Below are positions 1-41,988 of a stretch of DNA of 64,000 nt, piece after piece. Each line of letters opens with the position of its first letter. The first letter of the stretch is position 1. The position numbers and the translations under genes were made by a program. The DNA comes from Mastigias papua (Eukaryota > Cnidaria > Scyphozoa > Rhizostomeae > Mastigiidae), in the NCBI GenBank assembly GCA_964019165.1, contig OZ025274.1, positions 6,526,368 through 6,590,367 on the forward strand, in the 5' to 3' direction. Below the pieces are notes generated by a model. It had not been told where the DNA came from. It worked only from the letters and a program-made list of their open reading frames with translations, and did not search any database.

Positions 1-274
1 TTCTAATGTCATTCTAGTCCTACGATGAGCTGCTAAAAAGGCCATCCGGTGCACTCTTTACAATGATGTTGATATTTAACACCAAATCAATGCATCAACT
101 GTTTACACAAGAAGTACTGCACTTTTCTATTACACTGTAGAGCTCCTCATTTCAGAATTATGCCAAAATTAATTTTCCCTATGCATACTAACAAAGTACC
201 TCATCACAATACCCTACAAAACTCGAAAACGAAATGAAATATAAAAACTAAGCAATGTATTGGATCTGTCTATC

Positions 275-530
275 TTATAAGTATGTCAGTAGCTGATTAC
301 TGATTGACCGGCTAGCTGCTGTTCTGACTGTTTGGCAAGAATACTGTATGTATATCTCCGTATATCTCTGTGTGTATCTGCCACATTGTGTATATGTATT
401 TGTATCTTTCTCAGTCTTTCTGTCCTTTCTCTGCCCCTGTCTCTTTCTCTGTTTGTCTGTATCTGTCACAGTCTGTATATTTCTCTCTCTTTCCTTGCTT
501 CTCTCTCTGCCTTATTGCTAGGCTGATTCC
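275..530. repeat. Pyrimidine-rich CT/GT low-complexity stretch
   Basis: A run of TCTCTGT/TCTTTCT words on the plus strand within the last KSR intron seen. The open frames on both strands are by-products of the composition. Nothing else is seen in bases 1-766. Confidence 0.6.
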
Positions 531-766
531 TTGATTTTTAGATTTATTGACAGACAAAGATAGTTACCATAAGCAGTAGCAAACACTAACCTTGTAATAA
601 TTGTTCTTAAGCTCTTCCTAATCAATCAATGTAAAATAACTGAGTTCCTATTTGCGTAAAGATATCATTGACAGGTACTATGAAATGAGTCAATATGCAT
701 GGTCAGTAGTTTCTCCGTTCCTTCACCATCTAGATAAAACCCAGGCAAGTGATCTGTAAATCATAC

Positions 767-30036
<29,270 letters not shown>

Positions 30037-30300
30037 GTTTTCAAGTTTCCCCGGAGTTACCGGCAGCTAGTTTACACTATCTTTAATGTGTAGTGATCGC
30101 AAGTTTCAAAGAAATAGCTGTCTTGCTTATCATTTCCCGTTTCCACACGATAGCATAGAATTGACTTTCGCTCCGTAAGCCACGCAATTTGGATTACATA
30201 TGTTGAATTACAATGACACAAGGTCCCAAGATTTTAGGTAAGGTGACATCACAACAAGCAATGTTGCTAGACAATATATAGTAGCATACAATACAAAAAA
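30037..30300 (-). promoter_or_regulatory. Presumed 5' region of KSR
   Basis: The sequence immediately upstream of the KSR start codon. No TATA box or clear initiator is recognised. Repeats begin at about 30,777. Confidence 0.3.
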
Positions 30301-30985
30301 GCACAACCGTATCAATTCGAAATTACTTGCAGCTGTGGTAATTGTCGATTTCAGCATACAATCCCAACAGAGCCAAGGCAATTACGTTTAGCCTGCAACA
30401 CCGTAATTTTGATCGCCGAGCATAGGCCTAATGGTCCGTTATCATGCTAAGCAGTACAAGAGATTTGATCTACCATACCATAGACTTCATACAAAGCACT
30501 GGCAAAAGTGTGCGGATCAAATATCAATCCATGAAAAACTGAGCAGTAGCATCTACTACACGGCTGGCTAAGTTTGAGGCCTTCTATTGCACTGCGTTTC
30601 ACTCATGTGCTGTATATTATTCGACAATTAACTGTGAAACATGAACAGTAGTCGCTTCTTCAGCGCAACCTTAAAGGCCTGGGCTTGACAATAACTAGAG
30701 AGTGGCAAAGGCGCCAAAGTCAAATGTTTCTAGACGCTACAATAAATAACAACAGATGTTGCCAACACATGATATGAGGGACCAGCCATTATTAATTCAC
30801 GGTAGGGGGCCGGAAGATATTGAGGGGCCACCAACAATTTTGCAACTCAAAGAGGGGCAATCAACAATAAAGTTGCAAAATGGGGAGCGATTAAAAACTG
30901 AAGTGTTCCCTCAAAGTGTATCAACTAAGTAAAATTGATATGTACATTGTCTGTAAGATTCTTCTCTTCCCAATAGATGTTATTT

Positions 30986-31212
30986 ATATTATAAAGGTTC
31001 GTTTCCACTGTCACTGTCATCACTATCACTGCAGTAATCACTTCCATCACAATCCACAATCATAATAGGGAGATTTCTTGCTTTGCCAAAAGCAGCCTGA
31101 AGCCCTATCTGGACTACTCGTGCCTTCCGTCTCTTTCCTGGGCTCTCATTTTTGGCAAGACTAACTTTCATTTCCATCAAACAGCTTTCAGCGACATCAC
31201 TGGTATCTGGAG
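30986..31212 (-). other. Unrecognised acidic open frame inside the DNA element
   Basis: Reads PDTSDVAESCLMEMKVSLAK, then KRRKARVVQIGLQAAFGKAR, and ends CDGSDYCSDSDDSDSGNEPL and a stop. A CTTCTCCAG acceptor-like site precedes it. It lies between the left terminus of the inverted-repeat element and the LINE tail, so it may be the C-terminal end of that element's own protein. I do not recognise the family. Confidence 0.35.
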
Positions 31213-31289
31213 AAGCTCAAGTTCAGATTTGTGGAGCTTTGGCTTTAATTATGAAAGATTGCTCTCCTCAAAAGACTTAAATAACTGCA

Positions 31290-32560
31290 CTTTCATTTCA
31301 TTTCATTTTATAATATTTATACACGTAAAAAGTTTCAGTTATAAATACTGTTTTTCAAACTGACGTGTTAAAAACAAATTAATAGATATAATATTACAAA
31401 AAAAGTAGCCCTAATACAATCATTTGATAAAACAGAAAAGAAAGCGAGATAAAGGAAATCATTAGCTCTGGCTCAGTGCATCGACATCGTTTTTTGATAG
31501 CCGTTTGAAGGCATTGAGGGAGGTTGCCACTTTAGCTTCCCTACTCAAGCTGTTCCAAAGTCTGGCCCCTCGATACGAGAATGACTTCTGACCAGCGCTA
31601 GTTATTAAAAGTGGCAATTTTAGATCTGTGTCAGTTGAGCGTAGTACACGACCGTTGCTTCCTGAACATCTTGTGAACAGATTTCGCATGTATTCGGGTG
31701 CAAGCTCATTCAGAGATTTATAAACCATTGTTGCTGTTTCTTTGTGAATAAGACTGGAAATCGTTGGCCAACCTAGGCTCTGGATGAGTGGGGCCGCTGA
31801 TGCATCATATCCACTATTCATAACTATTCTCGCAGCCCGATTTTGTACCTTTTGCAGGCTGTCAATTTTACGCTTACTGCAATTACCCCATACGGAGCAA
31901 CAGTAACTCAAATGAGGCTCAACCAAGCCTCGGTACATTTTTGCAAGAACTTCTGAAGAAAGATATTTCTTCGAATATTTGACCAGTCCAAGAGCTTGGA
32001 GTGCCTTTTTCTTTACCATATCAATATGGTCATCCCATTTGAGTTGATTGTCAACTTGAACACCAAGATATTTAAAGCTACTAACGATCTCAATATTATC
32101 ATTATTTATTACAAACGCTGGTTGAGCATCAGGCTGGCTTTGGATCTTACGGATATTTGGGCCTGAACCAACAATCAGAGATTGGGTTTTAACGACATTT
32201 AATGAAAGCTTGTTTCCATGCAACCAGTCCTGTAAGTTCGAAATATCACAGTTTAAGTCATGTTGAAGATCAGCGAGACTCATAGAGGAGTGCGATATTG
32301 TAGTGTCATCTGCGTACATACTGACATGCGCTTTTTCAAGCGAAAAAGGTAAATCATTTATGTAGATCAGAAACAAAAGTGGACCAAGACAGGAGCCTTG
32401 TGGGACACCACAATTTATATCTCTTATACTAGATGAAACACAATAAAAGTTGCATGAAATACACTTGCAATAAAAGTTTATTGTTGATCTGTTTATGTAC
32501 TGCTGAATGTAAAGAGTAATATATGGACAGCTTCCACACTGCTGAAGTGTGAGAAGCTGC
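31290..32560 (-). mobile_element. 5'-truncated LINE with reverse transcriptase C-terminal half
   Basis: The long open frame at 31462-32562 contains GVPQGSCLGPLLFLIYINDL, MYADDTTISHSS, LSLNVVKTQSLIVGS, KYLGVQVDNQLKWDDHI, EPHLSYCCSVWGNCSKRKID and LQKVQNRAARIVMNSGYDA, all standard jockey/CR1-type ORF2 motifs with an intact YADD. Upstream RT motifs and the AP-endonuclease are absent, so it cannot transpose by itself. The frame is open for over 1 kb, suggesting recent insertion. The tail is repeated AAATG (31291-31310 on the complement). Confidence 0.93.
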
Positions 32561-33769
32561 ACAGGAACATGGTATTAAATCTTCGCATGCATAGAGAAGG
32601 GGGCAAGAAAAATTACAGTTGTAGAATGGAGGGCCATCAAGAGTATTAGAGGAAAGATTGAGGGGCCTTTTAAAGTTTTGGTACCAATACAAATGTCTTC
32701 CGGACCCCTACCCAGCGTCAATAATGACTGGTCCCTTAAAACTATCCAAACTTGGGACAAGGGTAGAACAAGCCACCTCATACTGGGGAGACTTTGGAAG
32801 TTCATGCATGCCTTTCTATGGCTCACGTCCAGAGACATGGGCAAGTTAAATGAAATGGGAGACAATATGTTGGTAAAAGAGTCTGGGGGAATAATCCCAA
32901 TGCACATCCTTGGACACAACTTTACTTGTATTGATAAAGAACTTTCTAGTGACATCAACAAATGTGTTCTTCAACATACTCTAAATTTCATTCACAAAGT
33001 TAGTCAGTTTCAGTATGTAAGATTCAACCTCTTGTCGTAAGTCCCCTTGCTTCCTTCATGTAGCTTGCAGATTTGTTTCATATTGGATGCCGGGCTCACA
33101 ACAAACCTAAGTTTAGTTAGTAATAGCTTTTTATATACATCCATATGGATTTTGTAGCTGTGTTTTTAATTTCGTTTTAGTACATGTTGTTCATGTTAAT
33201 GGCTGCGAAGTTGCCATGGCATCTTACACTCCTTCGTGTCGTCCTTGTAGAGTGGTCAAGTAGATTCTACATGGAATAGTAAGTAGCTTGCATTTGCAAA
33301 ATTCTATATTGAATAGGACAAAAATATAGAGCATTATCTAGTGTAGAGCCTAAGTGTAGAATGCCCTAAAATGAAAAACCATAGAATCCCATTCAAAGCT
33401 GTAGCCAAACCTGTATTCCAGGGGTGGTAAAATTGTCTTGGGAATCATTTGGCACAACATCTGAGAGCTTATTTCAGACTTTTAAGTTATCACAATTGCT
33501 ATAATTAAATGGTTAAATGTGTGCACAATGAAAGACTGAGCTGTCCCGTAAAGGCCAGAATTAAGATCAACCAAACTTCAGGAGATATCTCTATAGTAAC
33601 AAGATAAAGCAACAATAACAACTGCCGAAAAATTTCAAGAGGTGGCAAAAAAGCTGGCATCCTGTTGACCAGGGGTAGCATTTGCAACCCCATGCCTCCC
33701 ATTGATACCGGCCTGATCCCATGACTAATAATCTCCATCTTGGAAATCAACCTCAGCAGCTCAAGCCTT

Positions 33770-34361
33770 CCGCACACGTGATGATTTTAGTCGTCAGCAA
33801 CAAAAACTGCAGTGCTTGAAGACCCAAACCGCAGTCCTTGGCGACAAAAATCGCCTGTGTGCGGTAGTCAAAGACGAGAGATTCTTGTCGTCAGCGACAG
33901 ATTTTCTATAGAAAACATGTTTGGTATTTCAAAATCTGGCGCTTTTTGGGGATCTTCCCTAACCCAACAAACGGATAGGCTAACTAGAGGACTGTATACT
34001 AAAAACCTTATCCTGGGTGCCGGATTCGTACCTATCCTTACACCAACAATGTAGGTAAAACACAAGAGATGACGCTAGATTACAGAGCTTAAGGTTCAAA
34101 TTATTGTCTCAACAACGAATATTTATACACAGATTAATGAAAACTACATTAAACAACGATAAGAATGGATGCTTAAAACCCAGTTCATTGGTTGGGGCTT
34201 TTATGAGAAAATGGGTAGGCCCAATTCCGCACACGCTGACACAACAAGAATCTCTTGTCTTTGAGTACCACCATCGGGCGACTTTTGTCACCAATGACTG
34301 CGGTTGTTGTCTTCAAGCACTGTAGTTTTGTTACTGGCGAATAAAATCGCTCTGTATGCGG
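33770..34361. mobile_element. 592-bp foldback/MITE element with about 130-bp terminal inverted repeats
   Basis: The left arm starts CCGCACACGTGATGATTTTA and contains ACTGCAGTGCTTGAAGAC, then CCGCAGTCCTTGGCGACAAA. The right arm read on the minus strand starts CCGCATACAGAGCGATTTTA and contains ACTACAGTGCTTGAAGAC, then CCGCAGTCATTGGTGACAAA. The arms continue to GAGATTCTTGT. There is no transposase. Confidence 0.82.
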
Positions 34362-34369
34362 CAGGCTCA

Positions 34370-35349
34370 ATGGGGCAGGCTTAAACCGGCTTAAACCATG
34401 GTTAGTCCAAACTTGTTTATTAGGTTTTTAGGAAATTCCCAACCCCTGCTATTCCAACCCCCTTATGTTCGGAACATAAGAGTAACTTTTCCCGAAAATA
34501 ACGCTGAGATTTTTTTGCGATTTTCGTAAGTTTTACTGTAATAAACTGGCTAAAACAGGTTACCATTTTTTGTTACAAATAGCTTGATCTTTGTTATCCA
34601 AGGTTATCAAAATAAGTTTCGATCTTTGTAAAGGAGCTTGCAAAGAATGAGCTAATATCGACTTCTAGCACGTAAAAAGGATGAACTTTGGAGCTTGAGC
34701 TTTGGGATTTTCTTAACATTTTCTCTTAAGATTTTGATCTTTTGAGTCTCATTTCCTTATAAACGTTCGGTAAAAACAAAGTGTGTGCGTCGGTCTATGA
34801 TATTTACCGTATGCAGATGAATTCAGTATCGTATCAGAATAACTATTTTCACTGCTATATGGAACGAAAAATTCTAAATAGTTTTATTGACCAGGAGCAT
34901 GCTTGCGGACCTCTTGCAATTAAACTTTTGTTGATTTGAATTGAAGCTTAATTGAAATATGAAGGAAAAGTCCGGGCACAAAGTTTACTATATACGTGCC
35001 TAGTAGACTAATGAATGCACAATTATAGATCAATCTTTATATTTAGGCTAGTTTTTATATTGTTAATAAAGCCAGGGAGTTTTGAAAATGAGTTTTATTT
35101 CAGCACATTCAGAAACTTTTACACGCTCCTTGATATACGCTCCCCTGGAACTTGCCTGGAAGGAGCCTCCTTAGAAAATCAAAAAGCATATAGAGTTAAT
35201 GTAGCCTCATTTGCGATACAAGGATGAGGATGAGGCCATTAGTGAGACGGTTACAGCGGTTATGGCGTCAGAACCATATCGTTCCAAAAGAGAATTAATC
35301 AGGTTCCTTTGTGCAAACATTATGGTACAGTATCGTTACCAGGCGCAAA
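34370..35349. other. Spacer upstream of TLCD3
   Basis: About 1 kb without a recognised repeat or gene; presumed to include the TLCD3 promoter. No TATA box or start signal is called. Confidence 0.4.
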
Positions 35350-35531
35350 ATGGGGGGAGTCGAAGATAATCAAGATGCTGATAAAGTGCAACTTCTGTCG
35401 TACCAGGCAAAGTTTTGTTTGGCTGCCACTGGCATGTTGTGTTTTCCATTGCTGCATCAGCTGATAGGACTCCTTATTCGTAGGCGTTGTTCCTGGATAG
35501 AAAAGGGAGCCATTTTCAGAATCAGCACAAG
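35350..35531 (+). CDS. tlcd3: TLCD3 exon 1
   Basis: MGGVEDNQDADKVQLLSYQA followed by the membrane helix FCLAATGMLCFPLLHQLIGL and ending FRISTR across a GTAATG donor (phase 2). The join restores R-VVSGIQA, the conserved start of the TLC domain. The intron is 3.5 kb. Confidence 0.82.
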
Positions 35532-38500
35532 GTAATGGGGTATCTCAATACTTTTTCCTTCCACTGAAGGACAAGGCACGATCTGATATAATCAATGGTG
35601 CAGTGTGCCCCCCAAATGGGGGGACCGGGGGTGTAAGGGATTAATTTATTACCGACAGAGAGGCAAAGTTGTTGAATTATCGACAGGACCCCCTTTAAAC
35701 TACTAGTACTGCGTGTTCAGACATTCAGATTAGAAACCATGAGCAAACTTATACTCATTTATAGGGATCAGTAATTACACCTGAAACAGTGGTGGCTGGC
35801 GGATATAAGTCTATGGTATTAGTGCTCAAAAAAACGGGGGTCTAGGGGGTGCTCTCTTAGGACAAAGATTTTCGACTATACCCTCTGGATTGGTAGAAAA
35901 TGTAGTGAACGAATGGCCATTTCACCTTCAGGTGTTGCTTCAAATTGTATGCTACAGAATTAATTTGATGGAATTTAAGAATATTGATATGTCTTTAATA
36001 GCAAGTAATTCGTTGCCCACGGAAATCTGTGAAACAAGCAAGATTAATCGAGATTGTTTACACGACTTTGAAATGACAATATTCTTCACTGATTTACTCT
36101 TTGTCTCTATTGCTTTAAAAGATTTCTCTAAACATACAAACTGCAGATTCCAATCAAATGTAATTGACAGTACATTAGAGTTTGCCTTAAAATGCTGACC
36201 ATAAGATATTAGTTTGGTGATTCTAATACTCCCCAAAGTGCCACACCCACATTCTAGTGTAGTAATCATCAGTTAAAAATATTTCTGATTGGGTAACTGT
36301 ATGTTTTAAAGTTAATGAAAACATGCAGTTAGAGGAAATCTTTGCAAAAAGAATTGAAAATGTGTTTTCATGTTTTTTGGATGGAAAAAATAGGAGTTGT
36401 AGGTACAGTCCTTAACAAAACTTCAGGTTGTTTAAAGTAATGCTATTATAAACTATTCAAAAAAAAACTTGCAGTTGATATGTTGCCAATGATAAGACAA
36501 GACCAGCAGAAGTATATGTTTTTATTTGCCTCTCAACATACCCAATAAAAAGTTTCATATATTGAATCTGATGATCCATTCTTCACTGCGACTCTTGGGC
36601 AAGGTCTTCCTTCTTTCTTAAAATTTAGTTATTGTTCATTTTAAGGCCTTGTTGAGTAAACAAGATTATGGGAAAAAACATGGGAAACATTCCAACGATA
36701 ACCAGCCCCTATTATGTGATCCATGGTGTGTAGGAAATAGTGCTCCTAAGATATAAATGGCTATGAAGTTATTAGAAATGAAAAACAAATACCTTGCTCT
36801 TGATTCATGATTGTGATAGTGATAGAGAACAAATGGTTTCTCCATCACAGAGGCATTTGAATACAACGGGATTTTGTTGCAAGATATTACAATCGGGAGA
36901 CTAATACCTTGTAAATGATGGGTTGTAGCTTTCTTTAGCTCAACTAGTTGTATTGTCAGCATGGATTAGCACTAAGAAAGAAACCAAGCAGAAGGAAGCT
37001 TGATTCACTGAATAGGGCCAAATGTCACCATTTCATTTTCAATACTAACATAATGGCCAGGATATGGCATGAGAGTGATATAATGCTATTCAAAAAGAGT
37101 TTCCTTAGAAAAAAGATGTTATTAGGCTAATATCTCTAATACTTTCTGCAGCTGCCACTAATCTGGGGATCGATAGTCTATTATACTGACATAGGATGGC
37201 TCACTATGGTTGGGTCCAATGCAACAGAAAATTTTTTAAATTTCACCCTCTAGGATAGCTGAAAAGCCATCTCATAGGCTAAAATTTGATACAAGAGATA
37301 TACCAACTAAATACTAAACATGTAGATTTACCGACAAAGTTCTAAATCATATTGATTTACCTAACAAGTTTCAAAGTTGGGGGTGTTGCTCCCCCAGACG
37401 TCCCCATGTGCTATGCCCATGGATTTAGTTGTACAACTCAACAGTCATAAAAAGTGCAGATATTCCTTAAAAAGATTTGCATTTCATTGAAATATAATGG
37501 CACAAGATACATATTCTTTGATCTCTAATAAAAAGGAGGAACATTTATTACTTTTTGGAATATTTCCAACCCCCAGGAGCTTATTAAGCCTAATGATTAA
37601 TTTTGGGAACTGGGGCATGAAAGACAGCAGATATGATATAGACATCAGCATTTTCACAAGTTATTTTGATAACAATTTTAAATGATGCTAAGATGTCTGA
37701 AGCTGATATATGAATTTTGCCTATACTATTTCTATTTTGTTCTCATTGCACAACTAATCAAACATTATTTTGAGAAAATTCCAATCCCCCAGTTGTTCCA
37801 ACCTCACCATTTATTAATTTTCAAGAGTTTTTCCAACCCACCCATTTATTCCAGCCGTAGTGCCCATTTATTGCAGGCCAATGAGTATGTTATTTGTTGT
37901 ATGCAATTTTTGATCTTGTGTTGTCACATATGGTGTCATTCATGACATAGCAAATTACCTAGAATAAGACAGTTATTCCCTTATTATGTAACCCCAAGTC
38001 CACTTCACAACAGCCATTTTCCATGGGCCAGCATTATGAGGCCAAAATACCAGATATTGTTGCCTCACCTATTTGGAATTGGTGCTGATGAGGCAGAATC
38101 ATATCTTTTCATAAATGCTGCCTTTAATTTTTCACTAGTTATCACTGCATTGTGAAGTTGTGTGTAATATCATAAAATAGCTTGTATAAACACCTATGGT
38201 ATGAATCAGATCTACTATTTGCCTGTCATATGACTTCTGGGAAGAATGGCTGCATGCCAACATCAATATTTTTTCTGTGCTGAGTCATGTCATTTATTTT
38301 TAAATTCTTAATTTACAGTAGCCCCTCAGTCAAAGTAGATTGACTTTAGGGCTATGTGATAGCTATTGAGTTTCTAAACTAGTTTATCTATGACTGTTGG
38401 CAATTATTGAAGTAGCCGATGTCAGAAATGTGTCTTCAGAAATGTTTATGTATTTTATAGTAATAGTGAAAAATATAGATCTTTAGATTTTGCTCAAAAA

Positions 38501-41046
38501 TTTCAATGTTGTTAGAGGATTTAGCATTGTTTAGCAGTATGCTCCAAAGAAAGGATGAACAATTTGTTGATTGTGTATATATTGTAATACAATCTACCTT
38601 AACACACCAATGTAAATACTACAGGTAGCAATAATCTAGGTGAGTTTCTTATAGAATTTATGTGAAAATCTATTCAGTATCAATTTATCGCAAGAAGCCA
38701 CTCAAAAAGCAGATGTTAAAACTGAATAGGGTGAGAGTGGATGCCAATGTAGAATTTGTGACTTTGACAGTGACAAGGAGGTTAATTTTGAGCTATTTTT
38801 GGCCAGCATTTGGTCATTGAAGGAATAAGTTTCCATTTTAGCAATCTTCAGCTTGTCTGTTATAATCTATAGTTGGGAATTTTGTTTTTGGGATTTAATT
38901 GTGTGACGTGCTGCCTGTTATTAAGTTAATTAACAAGACTACCAGATGGTTAACACCAGTTTATACTTGTATTTTGGTTTATGGATGCTTGGAGTCTATG
39001 TTGTCATTTGACTTTTGAAACTCCTCTTCCCTTTCACATATAAAACATTTGTTTTTTAGAGTTGTATCTGGAATCCAGGCATTAATAGTTATCATAATTG
39101 CTGTAAGAAGTATCTACCTTTGTAAGAATATCATGACAGATGAGGATCCATACATCCATGCTTACATTTGGTTTGCTGTTTCATATTTCCCCTATGACAT
39201 AGTGGTGATGTATATTGGCTATGCATACAAGGAATCATGGCATACACACTACGCATTGCAGCCAAAGTCGTTTTTGCAGTTCTTTAAAAGAGAACCGATC
39301 TTAGTGTTGCATCACATTATATTCTTAGCAGCTGGTTTACCAATTTCAGAGGCAAGTATTACCTTTTAGAAAATGTTATTGTAACACCATTTTATTCAAG
39401 TGTTCACCAATTTCAATAACTTAGGAGTATAAAATTATTTCTATTTATTGCTATGTGTATTTCTTTCATCTCTCGTGTTCCATTTTGTCTGTAAGAATTG
39501 GTATATCCTAAAATCGTGTTCCCTGATGAATTGCTACCACCAAGGGTCACCAAAGTCCTTGCTGTGCTCCTAGAGCATTTCTATGTTCCGCAGATTATAC
39601 CGTCTTGTTACACAATTGCCGAATATATGACGATTATATGTTAGACCTGCTAGCATATTCCTTTGCATTACCATTGGTACTTGCTAGAATTATGTTGGGA
39701 GTGGGGATGAAAGGGGAGATGAGACAAGCAAGTTTAAGAATGCAACACCACTGGTTTCTTCTACAGATTTCATCTTTTAAATGTACTAGATTTTCTGAAT
39801 ACAAAGTAGTTGCCTATTTTCTCATTGAATTTGAGTTTATTGGGTGGACCATATATTTTAATATTGAAATTCCAATCTCCGCTCTTTGCCTCCTCCTTCC
39901 CAACGATACCGTGTATTGCCATCCCATTTTACTGAGAATACTGATAGGCTTAGTATCTTTATCAGAAATAATCGTTTTCCTGAAAATGAATGAACAGATC
40001 CATTTGCGTAAAAGATCCTTTCAGAAGTGAAGAAATTGTGCCGCTTCTAGACTCTCGAAATAGCAGATAGTTGCAGTTCGCTTAGTCTTTGTTATTTTAG
40101 CTCAATATGTCGGGACTTAGAAAATCAGGTTCAATGCCGAATTTACCATTGGTAGGGAGCTCTGCTTCTTATAAATTTAATGCTAAGATGATACGAGGTC
40201 ATCATCTTATTTTCGTCCATTAAAACTACAAAGCATCATCCAAATTTGATCTGTGCGTGCTGTGGTAATATGCTTGAGTTGAATAAGAGGCAGGTTGGAG
40301 AAAATATAGCTTAGAGTTATAAACTAGGATATTTAAGCATTTATTGCGACAGAATAGCAAGCCAAGTTTTGTTTGGAAGCTTTCTTTAAAGTCCTGGCCT
40401 CTTCTGGAAATGACTCTTTGTTTAATCCTGTCATTTTCCCTTTATTGATGTTTTATGTTTCTACACAATCAGGTGTACAAAAACAGACTTGGTGATTTTT
40501 TCCTGGCGTGTTTCTTGCTTGCCGAGGGAAGTACTCCTTTTTATAACATGCGTGGTGTTTTGAAGGAGGTGAGTTTCTTCTTCTATTAAAGATTATTAAA
40601 GAAGACTGTCTTAGAGTTGTATGGTATCTGTGCCAACAGTGGGCGTTCTAGATCATTTGCTTGACTCTAATTCAGACCGTTAAAAATGATTACACTTCAA
40701 ATCATCAAAAACCAGTTCCACCGACACTACCTATTATTTCATGTAATTTTTTTTAATAGATTGTCCTTTCTTAAAACAGGCTGGCATTGAAAACGGATAT
40801 TTGTTCACTATCAATGGTTTACTCTTCGTGGTGACGTTCCTCCTGTTTAGAGTGCTATCCGTTCCGTTCATGTTTGTGAGGTATTCGTATCATGCAGACA
40901 TCCCAGTTTCTCAAGTTCCATTCACCATACCCTACAAATGCACTATTTCATGCCTTCTGTTTTTTTCATTGCAATTCTACTGGTTTTCGCTCATATGCCG
41001 TGGACTCAGAGCGCTGTATCTGAAGAAAGTAAGAAAGGCTGCTTAA
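35350..41046 (+). CDS. tlcd3: TLC-domain protein TLCD3 (FAM57) family, four exons, 278 aa
   Basis: Exons: 35350-35531, 39060-39351, 40473-40568, 40780-41046 (837 bp). TLC-domain proteins are multi-pass membrane proteins of the ceramide-synthase/TRAM superfamily; vertebrate TLCD3A and TLCD3B act on ceramide and lipid metabolism in the ER and plasma membrane. Matching segments in order: an N-terminal membrane helix, ISTRVVSGIQALIVIIIAV, HAYIWFAVSYFPYDIVVMY, ILVLHHIIFLAAGLPIS, RLGDFFLACFLLAEGSTPFY and FSLQFYWFSLICRG. The LHHI, GDFF..CFLLAE.STPF and QFYWF.LICRG blocks are specific to TLCD3. The start is the first true ATG in frame (CAAAATGG). Intron 2 uses a GC donor. An AATAAA is at 41208-41213. 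The open frame at 39605-40030 is intronic. Confidence 0.9.
39060..39351 (+). CDS. tlcd3: TLCD3 exon 2 (TLC domain first half)
   Basis: TTGTTTTTTAG acceptor. It contains the DPYIHAYIWFAVSYFPYD segment and the LVLHHII His pair typical of TLC domains. It ends ISE at AG|GCAAGT, a GC donor; only this choice keeps phase 0 with exon 3. Confidence 0.88.
40473..40568 (+). CDS. tlcd3: TLCD3 exon 3
   Basis: ACACAATCAG acceptor, 32 codons VYKNRLGDFFLACFLLAEGS then TPFYNMRGVLKE, GTGAGT donor, phase 0 at both ends. It matches GDFF..(C).(L/M).E.STPF of the family. Confidence 0.9.
40780..41046 (+). CDS. tlcd3: TLCD3 exon 4 (C-terminus)
   Basis: TTAAAACAG acceptor, AGIENGYLFTINGLLFVVTF then membrane helices, SLQFYWFSLICRGLRALYLK and a TAA stop at 41044-41046. 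The short basic tail KKVRKAA could be a lysine-based ER signal; this is an inference. Confidence 0.9.
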   Translation, partial: AGIENGYLFTINGLLFVVTFLLFRVLSVPFMFVRYSYHADIPVSQVPFTIPYKCTISCLLFFSLQFYWFSLICRGLRALYLKKVRKAA

Positions 41047-41207
41047 TTTCAAAGTTGAGGATAGTTTATCAATGCTGCTTGATTTGAAGCCTCCTTGGAT
41101 TGAGAAACTTATGGACATTCAGATATGAAATGCCTCATAAGAAAACAGAATTAGGTATGAACATTAGTGTGCTATTTTCTTCCGAATTGTCCTAGCTATT
41201 AATTGTA

Positions 41208-41213
41208 AATAAA
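41208..41213 (+). terminator. Candidate polyadenylation signal of TLCD3
   Basis: AATAAA about 160 bases after the stop codon, the first one in the 3' region. Confidence 0.6.
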
Positions 41214-41846
41214 CTGCAAAATATATTTTATTTAAATTCTTCATCAAATTTTCAACAATGATTCATAGCTGGCTGAAAACTGTGAAACTGGTTTTTTGTC
41301 TCAAATGCTAGACTGTCTGTGTATTATCCTTCAAATAATTTAGATTTTGAATTTCAGACATGGTTCGGCTGTTTTATTCCAAATCTAGCTCAGAATACGA
41401 TTCCAGTGTTGAGGTGCCTTAGAAGGACCTGCTCATTCCTGGTTAAGACCCATGTATCATATGAAAAATCTGCATGTTCGAAGAGTATGAGAAAGATTCT
41501 CCCTGCAAAATGGCCTGTGAATACTAGCATTACATGGGCATGAATCAAAGGAAACATAATTGAAAAATACGCAGATAACATTATAACGATAGTCTTCCTA
41601 AGGAAAGAAAGGAAGAAAGGGGAAGCATGGTATAAATTATTTTAAGACGTTTGGGGCTTCGGACGGTGATGCAACTAAGTCCTTTGGACTGCACCTGGGC
41701 AAGATCAATATCGGCTGATGCCATAGCAAAGACAATAGACTGTTAATGAACGTATACAATTTTTAAGCACGTAAGAAAGAAAGAAGAAAGAAAGATAAAA
41801 TACGTAAGAAAGATAAAACAGAACGTTGGTTATGAATTGTTCATAG

Positions 41847-41984
<138 letters not shown>

Positions 41985-41988
41985 TATA

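Larger units (their letters stand above)
30777..32736. mobile_element. Inverted-repeat DNA element interrupted by a LINE
   Basis: Left terminus AGGGACCAGCCATTATTAAT...GGTAGGGGGCCGGAAGA; right terminus is the complement of AGGGACCAGTCATTATTGAC...GGTAGGGGTCCGGAAGA (32696-32736). The 41-base ends differ at roughly eight positions. Between them lies the minus-strand LINE at 31290-32560; without it the element would be about 0.7 kb. Interior left over includes the acidic open frame at 30989-31212. A related right terminus occurs at about 42717-42760. No target duplication was identified with confidence. Confidence 0.68.

Noticed and set aside
39605..40030. 141-codon plus-strand frame in the TLCD3 locus
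   Set aside because: It lies wholly in the intron between exons 2 and 3, has no family similarity, and skipping it restores the conserved TLCD3 reading.
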